From contig JAPEIS010000001.1 of NCBI GenBank assembly GCA_029531795.1, positions 4,092,001-4,156,000 of the forward strand: a DNA stretch of 64,000 bases. Direction: 5' to 3'. Source of the stretch: Sclerotinia nivalis (lineage: Eukaryota > Ascomycota > Leotiomycetes > Helotiales > Sclerotiniaceae). Shown piece by piece: positions 1 through 11,476 of this stretch; position 1 is the first letter of the stretch; every line of letters begins with the position of its first letter. The notes beneath the pieces were generated by a model. The model saw only the letters and a list, made by a program, of their open reading frames with translations. It had not been told where the DNA came from and made no database searches. The translations under genes were made by a program, and so were the position numbers.

Positions 1-3000
1 TAATTCCCAATTGTTCGTATCCAAAATCGATCTTAAAGATTGCAAATCAGTATCGGTTTATTCACAATCCAAAAAACCATTTGCCCCCGTTTTCTGTTGA
101 GGAACTCCCTATGTCTATTTACAAAGATACAAATCCAAATATAGATAATATTCGTTGATTGCAAACTTCTAACTTTGTTTCGTTTTATCAACAAAATAAC
201 GTTCGGACTATCCGATTGATATAAGATGAATTGGATGCCGTATAGAAAACTATTGAGCAAGATCATCTACAACAAACTACATTGTCCTCGATACTCACAA
301 AAAGGGATTTTCGATCGATTTTACAAAAACAAAACAATATAACAAAGATGCTCTCTAAAACCTCATTACAACTTTATGATTTTATATACGATTATTACAA
401 GCCGCTTCATTTGCGAAAAATCTCTAAAACTGATATCGACAAATTTTTAACCGGCAAACCTTCCCTTAGTGATGATCAAATACAACAAAGGCTTCCCATA
501 TAATTACAAAATAAACTTCCTGCCTTCCTTCCATATTATACAGATAAGTTGCCGCCTCGTCGAATCTGGGATTACAAAATTAAGTTGATACCCGATAAAG
601 AACCACCTTATTTCAAAAACCACCCTTTATCGCCAATAGAATTGGTAATGGTACATAAATAGCTTGATGATAATCTCTCCAAGGGGTTCATTCGGGAATC
701 GAGATCGCGATGCGCCTCTTCTTTATTATTGACTGCCAAACCGGGAGGGGGGGTCTGCATTTGTTAAGATTATCGAGGATTAAATAATGTTACTATAAAG
801 AATCGTTATCCATTACTTATCGTTTGTGAAATGCTAAACGCTTTTTGTAATACAAAAATTTATACCAAACTTGATATCATTGCAGCGTTCAACAAATTGC
901 GAATCGTCGAAGGGGATGAATGGAAAACTGCATTCATTATTCGTTTTAGTCTTTTTGAATTTCTGGTTATACCTTTCGGTCTTTGCAATGCACCTGCATC
1001 ATTCCAATATTATATCAATCATATGCTTTTCGACAAGTTGGACAAGTATTGTATTGCATATCTCGATGACATCCTAATCTACTCCGATAATTCTGTAAAG
1101 CATAAAGAGTATATCCGCTAAGTAATTCAAAAGTTAATGGATGTTGGATTACAGATTGATATTAACAAATGCGAGTTCGAAACTACGAAGACAAAGTATT
1201 TGGGTCTTATTATTACAATCGAAGGTATCGAAATGGATCAAGAAAAGGTCACAACTATTATATTTTGGGAATTGCCTTTATGTATAAAGGATTTACAATG
1301 ATTTCTCGGTTTCGCCAATTTCTATCGATGTTTTATAAAAGATTTTTCAAAGATTTGTCGTTCTTTCAACGATCTCTTACAAAAGAATATTATATAGGAT
1401 TGGACTGCAGATTATACAAAGGCTTTTGATATTTTAAAAAGAGCTTTCACAATGGCACCGGTTTTGGTATACTTTGATTATAGACGGAAAATTGTTTTGG
1501 AAACCGATATTTCCGATTGAGCTTCAAAAGGAGTTCTCTTGCAATATAATGATGATAACGTTTTGTGTCTAGTCGCTTACTTTTCATCTAAGTATACAAC
1601 AGCGGAATACAATTATGAGATCTACAACAAAGAACTATTTGCTATTATCAAGGCAATAGAAGAATGGCATTCAAAGCTCTAAAGCTTACAAAAGGAATTC
1701 GAGATTCTCACTGATCACAAGAACCTCAAATATTTTATAATTACAAAAGCTCTCAATCAATAGCAAATGCGATGGTCTGAATTTCTGTTTCAATATAATT
1801 TCCGTATAATCTATCGATCAGAAAACAAAACTATTCGATCAGATGTACTAAATAGAAAACACGAAGATCGATTGTATCGCTTTGATCCAAACAATGAACG
1901 TCTAAAGAATCGAGAACGCATTATCCTCCCTCAAAACCGTTTTGACGACGATCTTTATAAGGATTTGATTAGGCATATCAATTTGATATCAATGGAGACA
2001 ATAGTACTACTCTACGATCAATCAATTGATGCTTTAATCGATACAGCGTATACTAAATCCGATATCGCAAATCAATTTATCTTTACTTTTAACGATTTAT
2101 CGATAATTAAATGGCCAAAAGAGCATCGTAAAACCCTCCGGATCGTTATACAAGATTGTTCGATTCAAAATAATAGAATTTACTATTGGGATAAGATTTG
2201 GGTTTTACCAAACGATGAGCTCAAACTCCAAATTATCTATTGAACTTATTCTTCTGATCCTGCTGGCCATCCTAGTCGAACTAAAACGATCGATCTTGTT
2301 TCTCGTATATACTAATGGCCTAACATGTATTTGGAGATTGCGTTCTATATGAAGGTCTGCGAACTTTGTACTTATATCAAATCGTCCAAATCGACGCCTC
2401 CCGGATTTCTGAAACCGCTGTTTATCCCTTTTCGTACATAATCTGATATCTCAATCGACTATATTACACCATTCCCGGATTACATTCGTTATAATTCTAC
2501 CTATAAATATATCTTGGTGGTAGTCTGTAGGCTAACCAAAATAAGACATTTCATTGGTATACGTACGCTAACAACAGAGAAGCTAATCGATGTTTTTATC
2601 AATTGTGTTTATACGCTTCATGAACTTCCGGATAATATCATTTCCGATCGGGGAACGCAGTTCGTATCAAGTTTCTAATCACAACTCTCGGAGTGGTTGG
2701 GAGTTACCTTAAAATATTCTTCAGCTTTTTATCCTCAAACAGATAATCAAACTGAACATATTAATTCGGTTCTGGAGCAGTATTTACAAGCTTTTGTTAA
2801 CTATCATCAAAACGATTGGTTGGATTGACTACCCTTAACCGAATTTGTATCCAATAATTTAGTCTCTGAAACAATTAATTGCTCGTTTTTCTTTGCCAAT
2901 TATAACTTTAATCTATACCTAAACATTGAGTCTAGTAAACCTTGCCCACTAGATATAACTTTAATACAAAAACGGGAATTCTTTAAAGGTAATAGGATTG

Positions 3001-3573
3001 CAGATTGCATAGAATGTATCTTAAAACAACTTTGTATTTTTGTATAACAAATAATTGCTACTTATAAGAATTATACTAACTGTTACCGTTCTGATTCATC
3101 TTGCTATACAATTGACCAGAAAGTCTTTGTTAATACCAAGAATATGAAAACTTCGTATAAAACAAAAAAGCTGGATAATAAATGAATCGGCCCTTACAAG
3201 ATTATCAAAGTTTATCCTTGTACTTATCTTGTTCAATTACCTGAGAACATTAAAATCTTCCCTATTTTCCATCATTCTCTTTTACTTCCAACTCATACTA
3301 ATCTTCACTTCCCAGCTCAAGCAACGATTAACGAATCAGAATCCCTAACTATACGGAACAGAATTTTGGAACGGGACAACAATAAAGATGAGTTTGTTCA
3401 GAAATAGATATTTGAAGGAGTTCTAGATAATCATAATAAAGATGGCTATCATTATTTGATCAAATGGAGATACTACGCGTCAATTTGGTAATCAGCTAAT
3501 GATTTAAAGGGTAACGAGAAGATTCTTATCGAATATCATCGTCTTCATTCAAAAAAACCAGGGCCGCCAGTTT
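1..3573 (+). pseudogene. Gypsy A1 pol: RT, RNase H, integrase, chromodomain (degenerate)
   Basis: This region encodes the decayed polyprotein of a chromodomain-bearing Gypsy element, which would copy and integrate its RNA. The domains run in the usual order. Reverse transcriptase lies at about 540-1230, with an intact YLDD active site at 1059-1070. RNase H lies at about 1440-1690; its first Asp codon is at 1506 and a TGA replaces Trp at 1518. The integrase zinc-binding part is at about 2230-2400 and the core at about 2450-2900 (SDRGTQFV and TEHINSVLEQ can be read). A chromodomain lies at about 3395-3570 (LIKWRYYASIW). Many stops are at positions where sister copies have CAA, CAG or TGG, as RIP produces. 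It cannot encode a full protein. The homology call is firm; exact borders are estimates from alignment with A2-A4. Confidence 0.9.
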
Positions 3574-3862
3574 GAATCCTAAAGCACCCCGACACTACTA
3601 TATTACAACCGGAACCATAGAATTTGCAATCGGAATCATACAGCGCAATTGCTACACCCACTCTACGAAAATCCACTCGCACCAAGATTGTTCGTTTCGT
3701 TTAAAGGTATATTACATATTATAACAATAAGGGATATAACATCATTAAAGGATATCATACATTTTTATTCAGGAATTTAATTAAGAAAAGAGATCTATAT
3801 TTTTTCTTTATTTTTCTTTATTTTTTAATGCCCATTTGGGGTCAAATGGGTTTCTTGAGGAG

Positions 3863-4296
3863 TGTGTGTGTGTGTGTGTGATATTTTTCGTCCGAGGCTC
3901 TGTGCGAAGCACAGGCCTCAAATTCCCAATTGGGACAAAGGACGCCAGGGGAGGAAGGCCCCTGGGTTTCTAACTAGCTAATCTAAATTTACTAGTATTA
4001 TATATGCTAAATGCTTCAGTAGGGTTTATATGATTGCCGTTGCGTATTGAGTTAATCCCTTGGGTAGATATTTCAGCTGTCCTCTACAATACAATTAGAT
4101 CCCTCGATTCCTGATCTTCTCTTCTTCGTCATCGCAATCGAGCTTTTTAATATGGTTTTGTTAATATAAAGATTTTTTTTTTTTTTTAAAGTTTATACAA
4201 ACTCAATCTTTCCGAACCAAAACCCAACGCCTTATACAAAGAAAATCCAAAAAAATAACATAAAATAAAAATAAAAATAAAAATCAAAACAATCCT
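3863..4296 (-). other. LINE-1 3' UTR with hairpins and (CA)n tail
   Basis: The transcript 3' end carries an A-rich stretch (T run on the plus strand at about 4174-4188). It also has a hairpin with 7-bp CCAGGGG/CCCCTGG arms (3945-3951 and 3959-3965), a 12-bp palindrome TCCCAATTGGGA (3924-3935), a hairpin with CTGTGC/GCACAG arms and a 3-nt loop (3900-3914), then (CA)n up to the target duplication. The same structures recur in LINE-B and, with one arm mismatch, in the 901-bp element at 38928-39828. Conservation suggests this is the signal the RT recognises; that function is inferred. Confidence 0.8.
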
Positions 4297-7200
4297 TCAA
4301 TCAATAAATTGTATAGGGAATCGAGGATATATATCCTGATAGAATTTTGTAGATTTGAGCCAAACTGCTAGTTTCGTTGTTCCTTCCATACTTCCCAAAA
4401 GATAGGGGATGGCTTTAGATGGTGGTAACTTTGAAAGGGTTTTTTGAGCATTTCCAATTTTACAAAAGTAAAAATGAAGAGGGGATTTTCTTTTCCTACA
4501 TGAGCATAGCATATAAGCATCTTCGTGATTGAAGCGGTCGTGATACGCTGCGAAATCGCCGTGTTGAGATCTGGTTGCTAGGATATATCCTAGTATCGTT
4601 CGATCAAAAGAAAGCATAATCGATTTGTTATTGTAAATTATAAAAAGATCATTATAGCTTAATAGTGCTGTGATTGTTCATAACTTTGATCTTGCTAATT
4701 TAGTATTCGATTTAGCGATCCTTTTCAAAGAGGCAAGAGTGTAAATAGGATCAGGTGGGGATGGGAGTGCTGCTCCCTCTTTAGCTGCTTTGTCCGCTGC
4801 TTTATTTCCGGGGATATTTAGATGCCCAGGAACCCATCGGATTCGAATTGAACCAGGGCGGGTATGTGGCAAGCGGGGCCTGAGAGGCCAAGCTGTAGCT
4901 AGTTCGCAGAATTCTTCAAATACAGATTGAGAGGATCTAGTGGAATGAGAGCCTAATCGTATAGCAACCTTTAGGTTATCCAAGAAAACCCAGAGGTCTG
5001 TAGCGAACCTAGCTGAGGGTAGCTGTATTGCTGTTTGAGCATCTTTCAAAGCTGTAGCTATTTCGGTATCGAAGACTTCAGTATTACAGCCTAGTGAGAA
5101 AGCCTATCGATCCATTTGCAGATTGTATTGATAAATCACTGATCCACCTCCTGTAGTACCATCCAGAGCTTCGCTTTTCGAACCATCGGAGAAGACTTGC
5201 AAATCACTTTTTGGAATCGTAGATATAAACCTTTCGAAATCCTTAGCTGTTTGTTCCTTCGAACGATCGAGAAAACCACCGATCCGGGTTTCTGTGATAA
5301 TATGTGGTTCTTTGTTCCTTTAAGGGGGAAGAGCAATTGGATTGATATATTCAGCTTTTGGAAGAGCTAGGATAATTCTTAAAAACCTTGATTCGACAGT
5401 TCTGATATCAGCTTTAGCTAGGATGTTTTTGGTTCGGATTCGGAGGGGGTGTTTAGGGTCAAGCCGAGCTGTTCGGACCGCGAAACTTTGGGATATCAGA
5501 TTGAGCTCTATTTCAGGGGGCATCAGATTTGATTCCTTGTATAAGGCAGCAGTGTTAGTTGTACGGAATACGGGGAGGATTGCTCGAGCGCTAATTAGCA
5601 CAATCTTATTCAAAAGCTTCAAATGTCCATCCACTTGATTCGAGATTGTGAGGTTTAGGCCTCGTTTCCTAGTTCGGCCAGGCCACCAGGTTTCGGCTGC
5701 AAAGTAGCATTTCTTTAGAACACAAGCTGTAATCGCTCTTTGAAGCAAAATTGATGGGATGCCTCGGGTTGTCCTTCCAAGCGAACGCACTGCATTCGCA
5801 ATTGTGAGAGCCTTAATTGAAAGGACCTGGACATGAGGTTTGAAACTCAGTTCCCTATCGAAATAAACCCCCAATTATCTCAATGGGTCTGGTTTCTTCA
5901 TTATTGAAAGATTTTCTGTATGAATAATAGAGCTTTCAATACTTTTCCTGGAGCCTTTGAAGAAGTGAATCAGTTCAGACTTCTTAGGGTCGAAAGTGAT
6001 TCCTTCAGATTTGCTCCAATTCAGAGTTTCCAGCATTTTAGATCGTAATTGATCACAATTAGATTGTAAACTTGAAGAAAAAGCTATTAATGCAATATCG
6101 TTTGTATATCCAAATCTTCGAATAGGATTGTCTAACCAAAACAAAGGAGCTATATAAAGTATGAAAAGGATAGGCGAAATTGGAGAGCCTTGTGGCAAAC
6201 CACATTCAATACTAGTACTGGGCCCTGTTTCGCCATCAAGCCGAATACGAATTGATCGATTTGTAGAGAACGATTGAATCCATCGAACTAGATTATCAGG
6301 CCATCCTTGTTCTCTGAATCGACGAACTAAGCGTTCTGGGAGAACAGCATCAAAAGTACCTTTGATATCCATAATTAATAAAGTAGCTTTAGAACCTGAA
6401 TTCAAAGTCATTTCTATATCATGTATAAGGCAAGTTGTGAGATCGACTGATGAACGTAGGGGAAGTGCTCCGAATTGTTGCTTGGCTAGTACTTTGAGGG
6501 TTATAGCAATCCAGGACATCTTCTTTGCAATCAAACGTTCGAGACCTTTTTCTAATATTGAAAGCAGGGCTATTGGTTTATAAGATCTAGGATTTGTGCG
6601 ATCTGATTTGTTTGGTTTCGGAACGATGGTTACAATCGCTGATCGGAAGCATTTAGGATGATAACCTATTTCGAGGCATTTTTGAAAGAGTTGTAAGATA
6701 TATGGTTCGATCAATAGCCATATTAATTGTAGGATCTTGGTAGGGATTTCGTCTATTCCTGAAGCTGTATTACCTGTACGAAGGATAGCAGTTTGAATAT
6801 CCTGAATTGTGATAGCAGGAAAGGCAATTGAACGAATGGAAGTTGAAAGCGAATCAAATGGGATATCGTTAATTTCAGCTGTATTGGTTAGCAGATTATT
6901 GATGAGTAGATCTCTTTTAGTTTGAATTGTTGTAGCAAGAGAATGATCTAAAGGATCTACTAAAGGAGGAGTTCGATATGTTCCAGCTGATTGATGCCAT
7001 TTTGTCATTTTAAAAACATCTTTTATTTCCTTGATTGAATCAAGCTTAAAAAGTCAGAATTCCTTTTTCGCTTTTTTGACAACCTTTCGAAGATTTTGTT
7101 TTGATTCTGAAGAGTTGTTCGTTCGGTTTTCTTGAACAGCTATCCGGCAGGTCTCGTTCCACCATGGTTGACCTGTATTTCGGCCGAGTGATCTTTGAGC

Positions 7201-8082
7201 TGATCCTGTGTATGCTGATTGTAGAGCTTGAATGATATCTAAAGCTAATTTATCAAGATCTGTGGTTGTGTTCAGAGCTAGTAGATTTAGATTCAATAGA
7301 TTCTCTGTTAATAAAATAGAGAAGAGTTTTTCGTCTAATGTATTGATTCGGAGTCTTTGAATCGGATCCTGAAACCTTGTATTCCAATTCAAAGTTGTCA
7401 ATAAGGATCGATGATCGGAAGTTGTATCCAAATGCGGTGCAGAAATTGTATTGGCTGTATATAATCCTGAAAGAAAAACTAAATCGAGAACGTTGCCCAA
7501 ATTGTGGGTAGGTTCACCGATTGTAGAAAGAAAATTGAAAGAATTTGTATCTAACCAGATTGTAAAAGATTCTGCAGAATTTGAATGTGAAGAACAAAAG
7601 GGATTTCATCTCGAATGATGAAGGTTTAGATCCCCTGCAAGAAGTGTAGAATTTAAAATATTCGAAGGTAAATCAAAGAGAGTTTGTATTGTTTGGTTTT
7701 CATTTATACAACCTCTAGAAGCATTATAAATATTAATGATTGTAAGAATAGAACCAGTTAAAGATTGAATTTGTAAAAATAATAAATCCCGGGAGGATAC
7801 AGGCCGGAGCTGACTAGCTCGAATACCTGCATTTTTCCGGGTATAAGACATCACACGAGGCCGGGTTTCCCAGTTGTCGAGTGGTGTGAAAGTTTCATAA
7901 GCAGGATGGGATTTAGTGATTCGATGTGAGATATCTAAGAATGTATAAGGTTCTTGAATCAGAATTATATCAATACAAGAATCATTGGCTAAGGAAAGTG
8001 CTAATTTGTGTGAAGTAATGTTTTTAGTTATATTAGCTTGTAAAATGATCAATGGTTTAGAAGATAATCTAGGATTATACAT
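4297..8082 (-). pseudogene. LINE-1 ORF2: endonuclease, reverse transcriptase, RNase H (broken)
   Basis: The ATG is at 8080-8082 and overlaps the ORF1 stop by 8 nt. An APE-type endonuclease occupies 7606-8082 (QANI near the start, then LIQEPY, then GDLNLHH). The reverse transcriptase is at 5875-7008 (GLPQGSPISPILF is intact). Its YADD-type active site reads YTND at 6097-6108, which two G-to-A changes explain. The RT thumb is at 5320-5874. RNase H is at about 4678-5340, with DLWVFLDN and GHLNIPGNKAAD; LINE-B has GNEAAD there. A C-terminal Cys/His segment lies at 4480-4540 and reads CSCRKRK where LINE-B has CSCGKRK. Frame breaks lie near 7500-7600, 7010-7050 and 5320-5340. The copy is inactive. 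Confidence 0.9.
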
Positions 8083-9568
8083 TAAAAGGAATTAAAAGAG
8101 AAGAAGCTTCTAATGTTATGAAACGATTAAAAAGATTAGAAGGGGGTGGTATTAATGAAGATAATATCGAAGGAGTTCGGATTAGAGTTGAAGGAGCAAT
8201 AGGTTCTTCTATAGGGGAATCGGTTTTTGGGGTTCGAGAGCATTTTGTATTAGTACAAGTTCTAACCCTAACTTCTTTTGAGGTTTTCTGAATAATTTGT
8301 TTTTCCGATTTGCTTTTGGGGTCTTTGTGAGTAAGACGAAGGGGGCAATGTAGATCGTTTGTAGGATGGGGGCCTCCACAATGTAGGCACCTTGCTGGGC
8401 AAGTATGGGTTGTATTGTATCGGGTTGAATGATTCTTTTCTGTATGTTCGGTTGTGCTACAGATTCAGTATCTTTCTGGATGAGAGCAAATTCGAATATT
8501 GTGCTATTGAAAGCATCGAGTATATTGGATTATCTTAAATTTGAAAACGATTTGGGAAATGTTAATTGTAGTTTTTAGAATCCGAAGGTTCTTAGGAAGG
8601 GCTGTATGTTGCAAAACTGGAAAACTCAAAAACCAAGTAGAATTATACAATCCGGATTCTTTACTTTGTGTAGATTCAATTGTTTAAATCGTTTGTTGTT
8701 CTGTATTATCGATGATAACGTCGAATATAATTTCCGATTCGACTGGGATGATGATCAATTGTTGTGAGTTTCCCAGAGTTGTGACGATTCGTGGAATGTA
8801 ATTCAATCGATAGGTAATCCATGATTGTTGTTGTTCGATTTTGTAGGTTTTGAATACTTTTTCGATTATATTTGAAAGGTTTTCTAAAATTGTTAAATTC
8901 GCTAGAGAGTTTGTATATAATACGAATCTAGTATTTATTGCTTGGATTTTTTTCAAAAGTTTAGTATCGTTTCCTAATTGTCCTTTCAATGTACTAAGTA
9001 TAGTGAAGGAATCGGTTTTTCGAGTTGGATGGTCGAATCCAATTCGAATAAAAAGGCGAGTATTAGTTTTGTGTGAGATTTGAGATTGAGTTTTGGGTTG
9101 AGATCCGGTTCGGTTTCTAGTTTTTGGGTTTGTAGATTGTATAATTGGTAGTAAAGGAGTCGCAGCCTTTTAAGCATAAATGGAATCCTTGAGATATTGG
9201 ACTGTAACAGGGGCTTTTATAGGTTTAGCGGTTTTAGGCGCGAATACTAATTGAGAGGTTTGTACATCAGAACCAAAAGGATTGATAGAAATTTTGATAG
9301 AAAGTTTGGTAGATCGAGGAGGATGAGATCTATTGATAAACGTATCGAAGTGCTTGTTTACTGTAAAAGAGATATCGGTACATAACGCAATCAAAAGTTT
9401 TCGAAGTCGAGTAGGGAAAGCCCGAACTGCTTCGATATTGAGATAGTCGTCCCATAGCAAAGCGATGGAGCTAAAAATCTGTTGACCTTCATTTGCTCTA
9501 TTAGTAGTAGTATTAACTGTATTAATAAGGGCTTGGGAAAGGGAGGGGATCGAGGGGGCGGGAGGCAT
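8075..9568 (-). pseudogene. LINE-1 ORF1, gag-like RNA-binding protein (broken)
   Basis: The likely start is the ATG at 9568 (MPPAPSIPSLSQALI), because LINE-3 keeps the same start (MPSVPSTPSLSQAF at 63957) after a similar GC-rich leader. An upstream ATG at 9766 lies in the Gypsy LTR and is accidental. The frame is interrupted after about 130 codons and continues in pieces at 8986-9177 and 8684-8989. Near the C terminus there is a zinc knuckle of C-x2-C-x3-H-x6-C form at 8345-8389 (CLHCGGPH...C), followed by a basic Lys/Ser tail. The stop is at 8075-8077. The protein would bind element RNA. The N-terminal part shows no family motif I can name. Confidence 0.75.
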
Positions 9569-9736
9569 GATGGCGGAAACGCGTCCGTACAGCGCCTGCC
9601 GGGGCTGAAAAGTTTCGTTTTTAAATCCTATAGATGATAAGAACGATCGATTGATCAATAAAACGCGATAATAAACGCGTTTTTCGAAAAATTCAATTCC
9701 AGAGGTGTTCAAGATGGTTTCTTGAGGAGGAGATAC

Positions 9737-9899
9737 TGTTACAGATTTATCTCCTTTCACCTGCACATGATCATGTGTGCCTTAGGCACACATGCATACA
9801 CTCACTTCTATATAGTCAGGTCACCTCCTTGACCTTCTTCTCCTCCTCGTAGTACAGCAATAGATCAAACCTACACATACCTTTTCCCTCACCGTGATA
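9737..9899 (+). repeat. Gypsy A1 3' LTR (163 bp)
   Basis: It begins TGTTAC and ends CCGTGATA. It has the same length, 163 bp, as the A2, A3 and A4 LTRs. It contains a near-perfect inverted repeat with 10-bp arms and a TTA loop at 9772-9794 and a TATATAGTC core-promoter-like motif at about 9809-9820. A purine-rich stretch (GAGGAGGAGATAC) immediately upstream fits a polypurine tract. Confidence 0.9.
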
Positions 9900-10016
9900 A
9901 CGATCGTAAGGATCGACAAAATCTAGAAGGGCCTGATAACTAATGTGAAATGAGGGGTATAATGATTGTGAAAGATGTAGTGATCGTAGATCACCAGTCA
10001 TATGAATAGGTATCAT
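9900..10016 (-). repeat. D-family Copia LTR remnant
   Basis: On the minus strand this begins TGTTACGGGTAATCACATG and matches the D LTR at 32948-33297 over its first ~115 bases. It is cut by the insertion of Gypsy A1. No polypurine tract precedes its start at 10016, so it was either a 5' LTR or a solo LTR. Confidence 0.75.
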
Positions 10017-11078
10017 GTGATTACCCGTAACACTATTTTAATACCAATATTATATTTCATTATTGTTTTTGATAATCAAGAAATGAAGAATAATAACTCT
10101 TACGAAAATCTTCAGCATTCTCTTCAGAATCAAATTGTTCTTTTCAAATTGAACAAACTCAATAGAGAAAATCTTTATATTCTTTACTCTTCTATTTTTA
10201 ATATTAACTTTGTATTATCTGATTTCATCTTTATAACCCTTTTAGAATCATTATCATAAAACTTCATTATTATCAAATAATATACAAATATATTATTCGG
10301 ATTTAGCAATAACGAATTCCAAAGATAATATTAGAAATAAATTAATCAAATAATAGAAACCTTGATATCTTTGATTGATATATTTATTCAAAAAGAAAAG
10401 CAATGAAAAGATCAATCTCTATTTGCAAACTACAAGATTATCAAATAACAATTGAAAATTCTTCAGAACAAAGATTTCGAATATCAAGAATTTCCAAAAA
10501 ATAATATTACTCCTAAATAGAAAATTATCAACTTAATTAATATTGAACTTTTAATCGGAATAATCCTTTACATTTCAAAAAAATCAAAAGAAAAAAAAGT
10601 AAAAAGATCTATTATTAAACCTTCAAAAATTCAAAATGAAACGCCTAATTTTAATCAAAAGTTAATTCAAAAACCATCTATACAATCAGCTGGATTACAA
10701 AAAAGTCCGAAGAAATCGATCTAGAAAAGAAAAAACCCTTTTTCAAAAACAAATCGAAAATCCAAAAGATCAATATTATCAATCTGATATTCAAATCATC
10801 TTCAAAGTGCTCAAAAGAAACCTAGAACAAAGTTTACTATCAAATATCCAAAGACAATTATTATAAAGAATACTTCTTCGGTTCAAAAAACTGATATCGA
10901 TTTCGAAAGATCTATTCATTCAGTAAATTTGATTTCTTGAATTTATAGATAATATCAATTTTTTAAAATGATTTTAAAAAATATTCAATGATCTTTTTTC
11001 TTGATATTCTAATCTGTTTTTTATATTGTAAATGAGTTTTTGATTAGAATAGATTATATATTTCCGGAAAAGGAAAAG
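10017..11078. other. AT-rich DNA, no recognised gene
   Basis: About 1.06 kb of very AT-rich sequence. The longest open frame (to 10259, plus strand) starts within the D LTR remnant and encodes a low-complexity Asn/Leu/Ile-rich peptide with no motif. Later Lys-rich stretches (10580-10900) could be an eroded retroelement gag, but I cannot show this. Confidence 0.4.
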
Positions 11079-11365
11079 TATAAGAAAGTTGGATTGTTAA
11101 AACTATATATATAACTAGTTTATGAATATTAAATTATATAATCCTTTGTAATTAAATATAAAGAGAAGACTTTGCCTTCCCTTCTAGAATAATCAATCGT
11201 TTTCATTAATCTTTTTGTATATTCATTATATACAATCCTAATCCATTGTTATTTATATTAATCCTACTATTCGAAGTTTATACAATATAATCTAATCAGT
11301 GTATATTCTATTCCCCTTTGCAATATGCTATCGGGATGTACGTATCTCGATCTACCTCTTTCACA
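11079..11365 (+). repeat. Solo LTR, family F (287 bp)
   Basis: It aligns end to end with the F LTR inside Gypsy C2 (54798-55085, opposite strand). Shared landmarks are AAGAAAGTTGGATTG at the start, a central GACTTTGCCTTCCCTTCTAG segment and the terminal ACCTCTTTCACA. The ends form an inverted repeat (TGTGAGAAAG / CTCTTTCACA in the better copy). C-to-T and G-to-A differences from the C2 copy fit RIP. No clear 5-bp duplication remains. Confidence 0.8.
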
Positions 11366-11476
11366 CTATTAATCTTCTTCTAAATTTAATTTGATATCTT
11401 AATCGATTATATTATACCTCTTTCACACTATTAATCTTCTTCTAAATTTAATTCGATATCTTAATCGATTATATTA
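11353..11476 (+). repeat. 62-bp tandem duplication across an LTR/Gypsy junction
   Basis: Two nearly identical 62-bp units (11353-11414, 11415-11476). Each contains the last 13 bases of the F LTR plus the adjoining Gypsy H integrase sequence. A third match begins at 11477 for four bases before the ancestral Gypsy sequence resumes. The duplication therefore happened after the F insertion. Confidence 0.85.

Larger units (their letters stand above)
3863..9715 (-). mobile_element. LINE-1: Tad1-like non-LTR retrotransposon, nearly full length
   Basis: About 5.85 kb on the minus strand, flanked by a perfect 14-bp target duplication inside the 3' region of Gypsy A1. Order 5' to 3': short 5' UTR, ORF1 (gag-like with zinc knuckle), ORF2 (APE-type endonuclease, reverse transcriptase, RNase H, C-terminal Cys/His segment), a 3' UTR with hairpins, and a (CA)n tail at the insertion boundary. 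Endonuclease-RT-RNase H with this gag type is characteristic of the fungal Tad1 group in the I superfamily. Both ORFs are broken. LINE-B (62211-63795) and LINE-3 (from about 63805) are further copies. Confidence 0.92.
1..9899 (+). mobile_element. Ty3/Gypsy chromovirus copy A1, 3' part, split by LINE-1
   Basis: This is the 3' half of a Gypsy LTR retrotransposon. Its pol region is visible at 1-3848 and its 3' LTR at 9737-9899. The element enters from beyond the left edge. LINE-1 (3863-9715) sits between the pol 3' leader and the LTR, flanked by the 14-bp duplication GGTTTCTTGAGGAG (3849-3862 and 9716-9729). Removing the LINE restores the same pol-to-LTR spacing seen in copies A2, A3 and A4. Base 9900 begins D-family LTR sequence, so A1 itself inserted into a D LTR; its 5-bp duplication is probably ACGAT (9900-9904), with the left copy outside the window. 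Confidence 0.9.

Noticed and set aside
3863..3880. (TG)n microsatellite
   Set aside because: Not an independent simple repeat: it is the complement of the LINE (CA)n tail, repeated at 38928 and 63775 in the same context.
8258..8273. Telomere-like CTAACCCTAAC
   Set aside because: Only about two units, within LINE ORF1 coding sequence, in frame with the gag tail.
10002..10259. 85-codon open frame starting in the D LTR remnant
   Set aside because: Low-complexity composition, start codon inside LTR sequence, no recognisable motif and no collinear match in the window.
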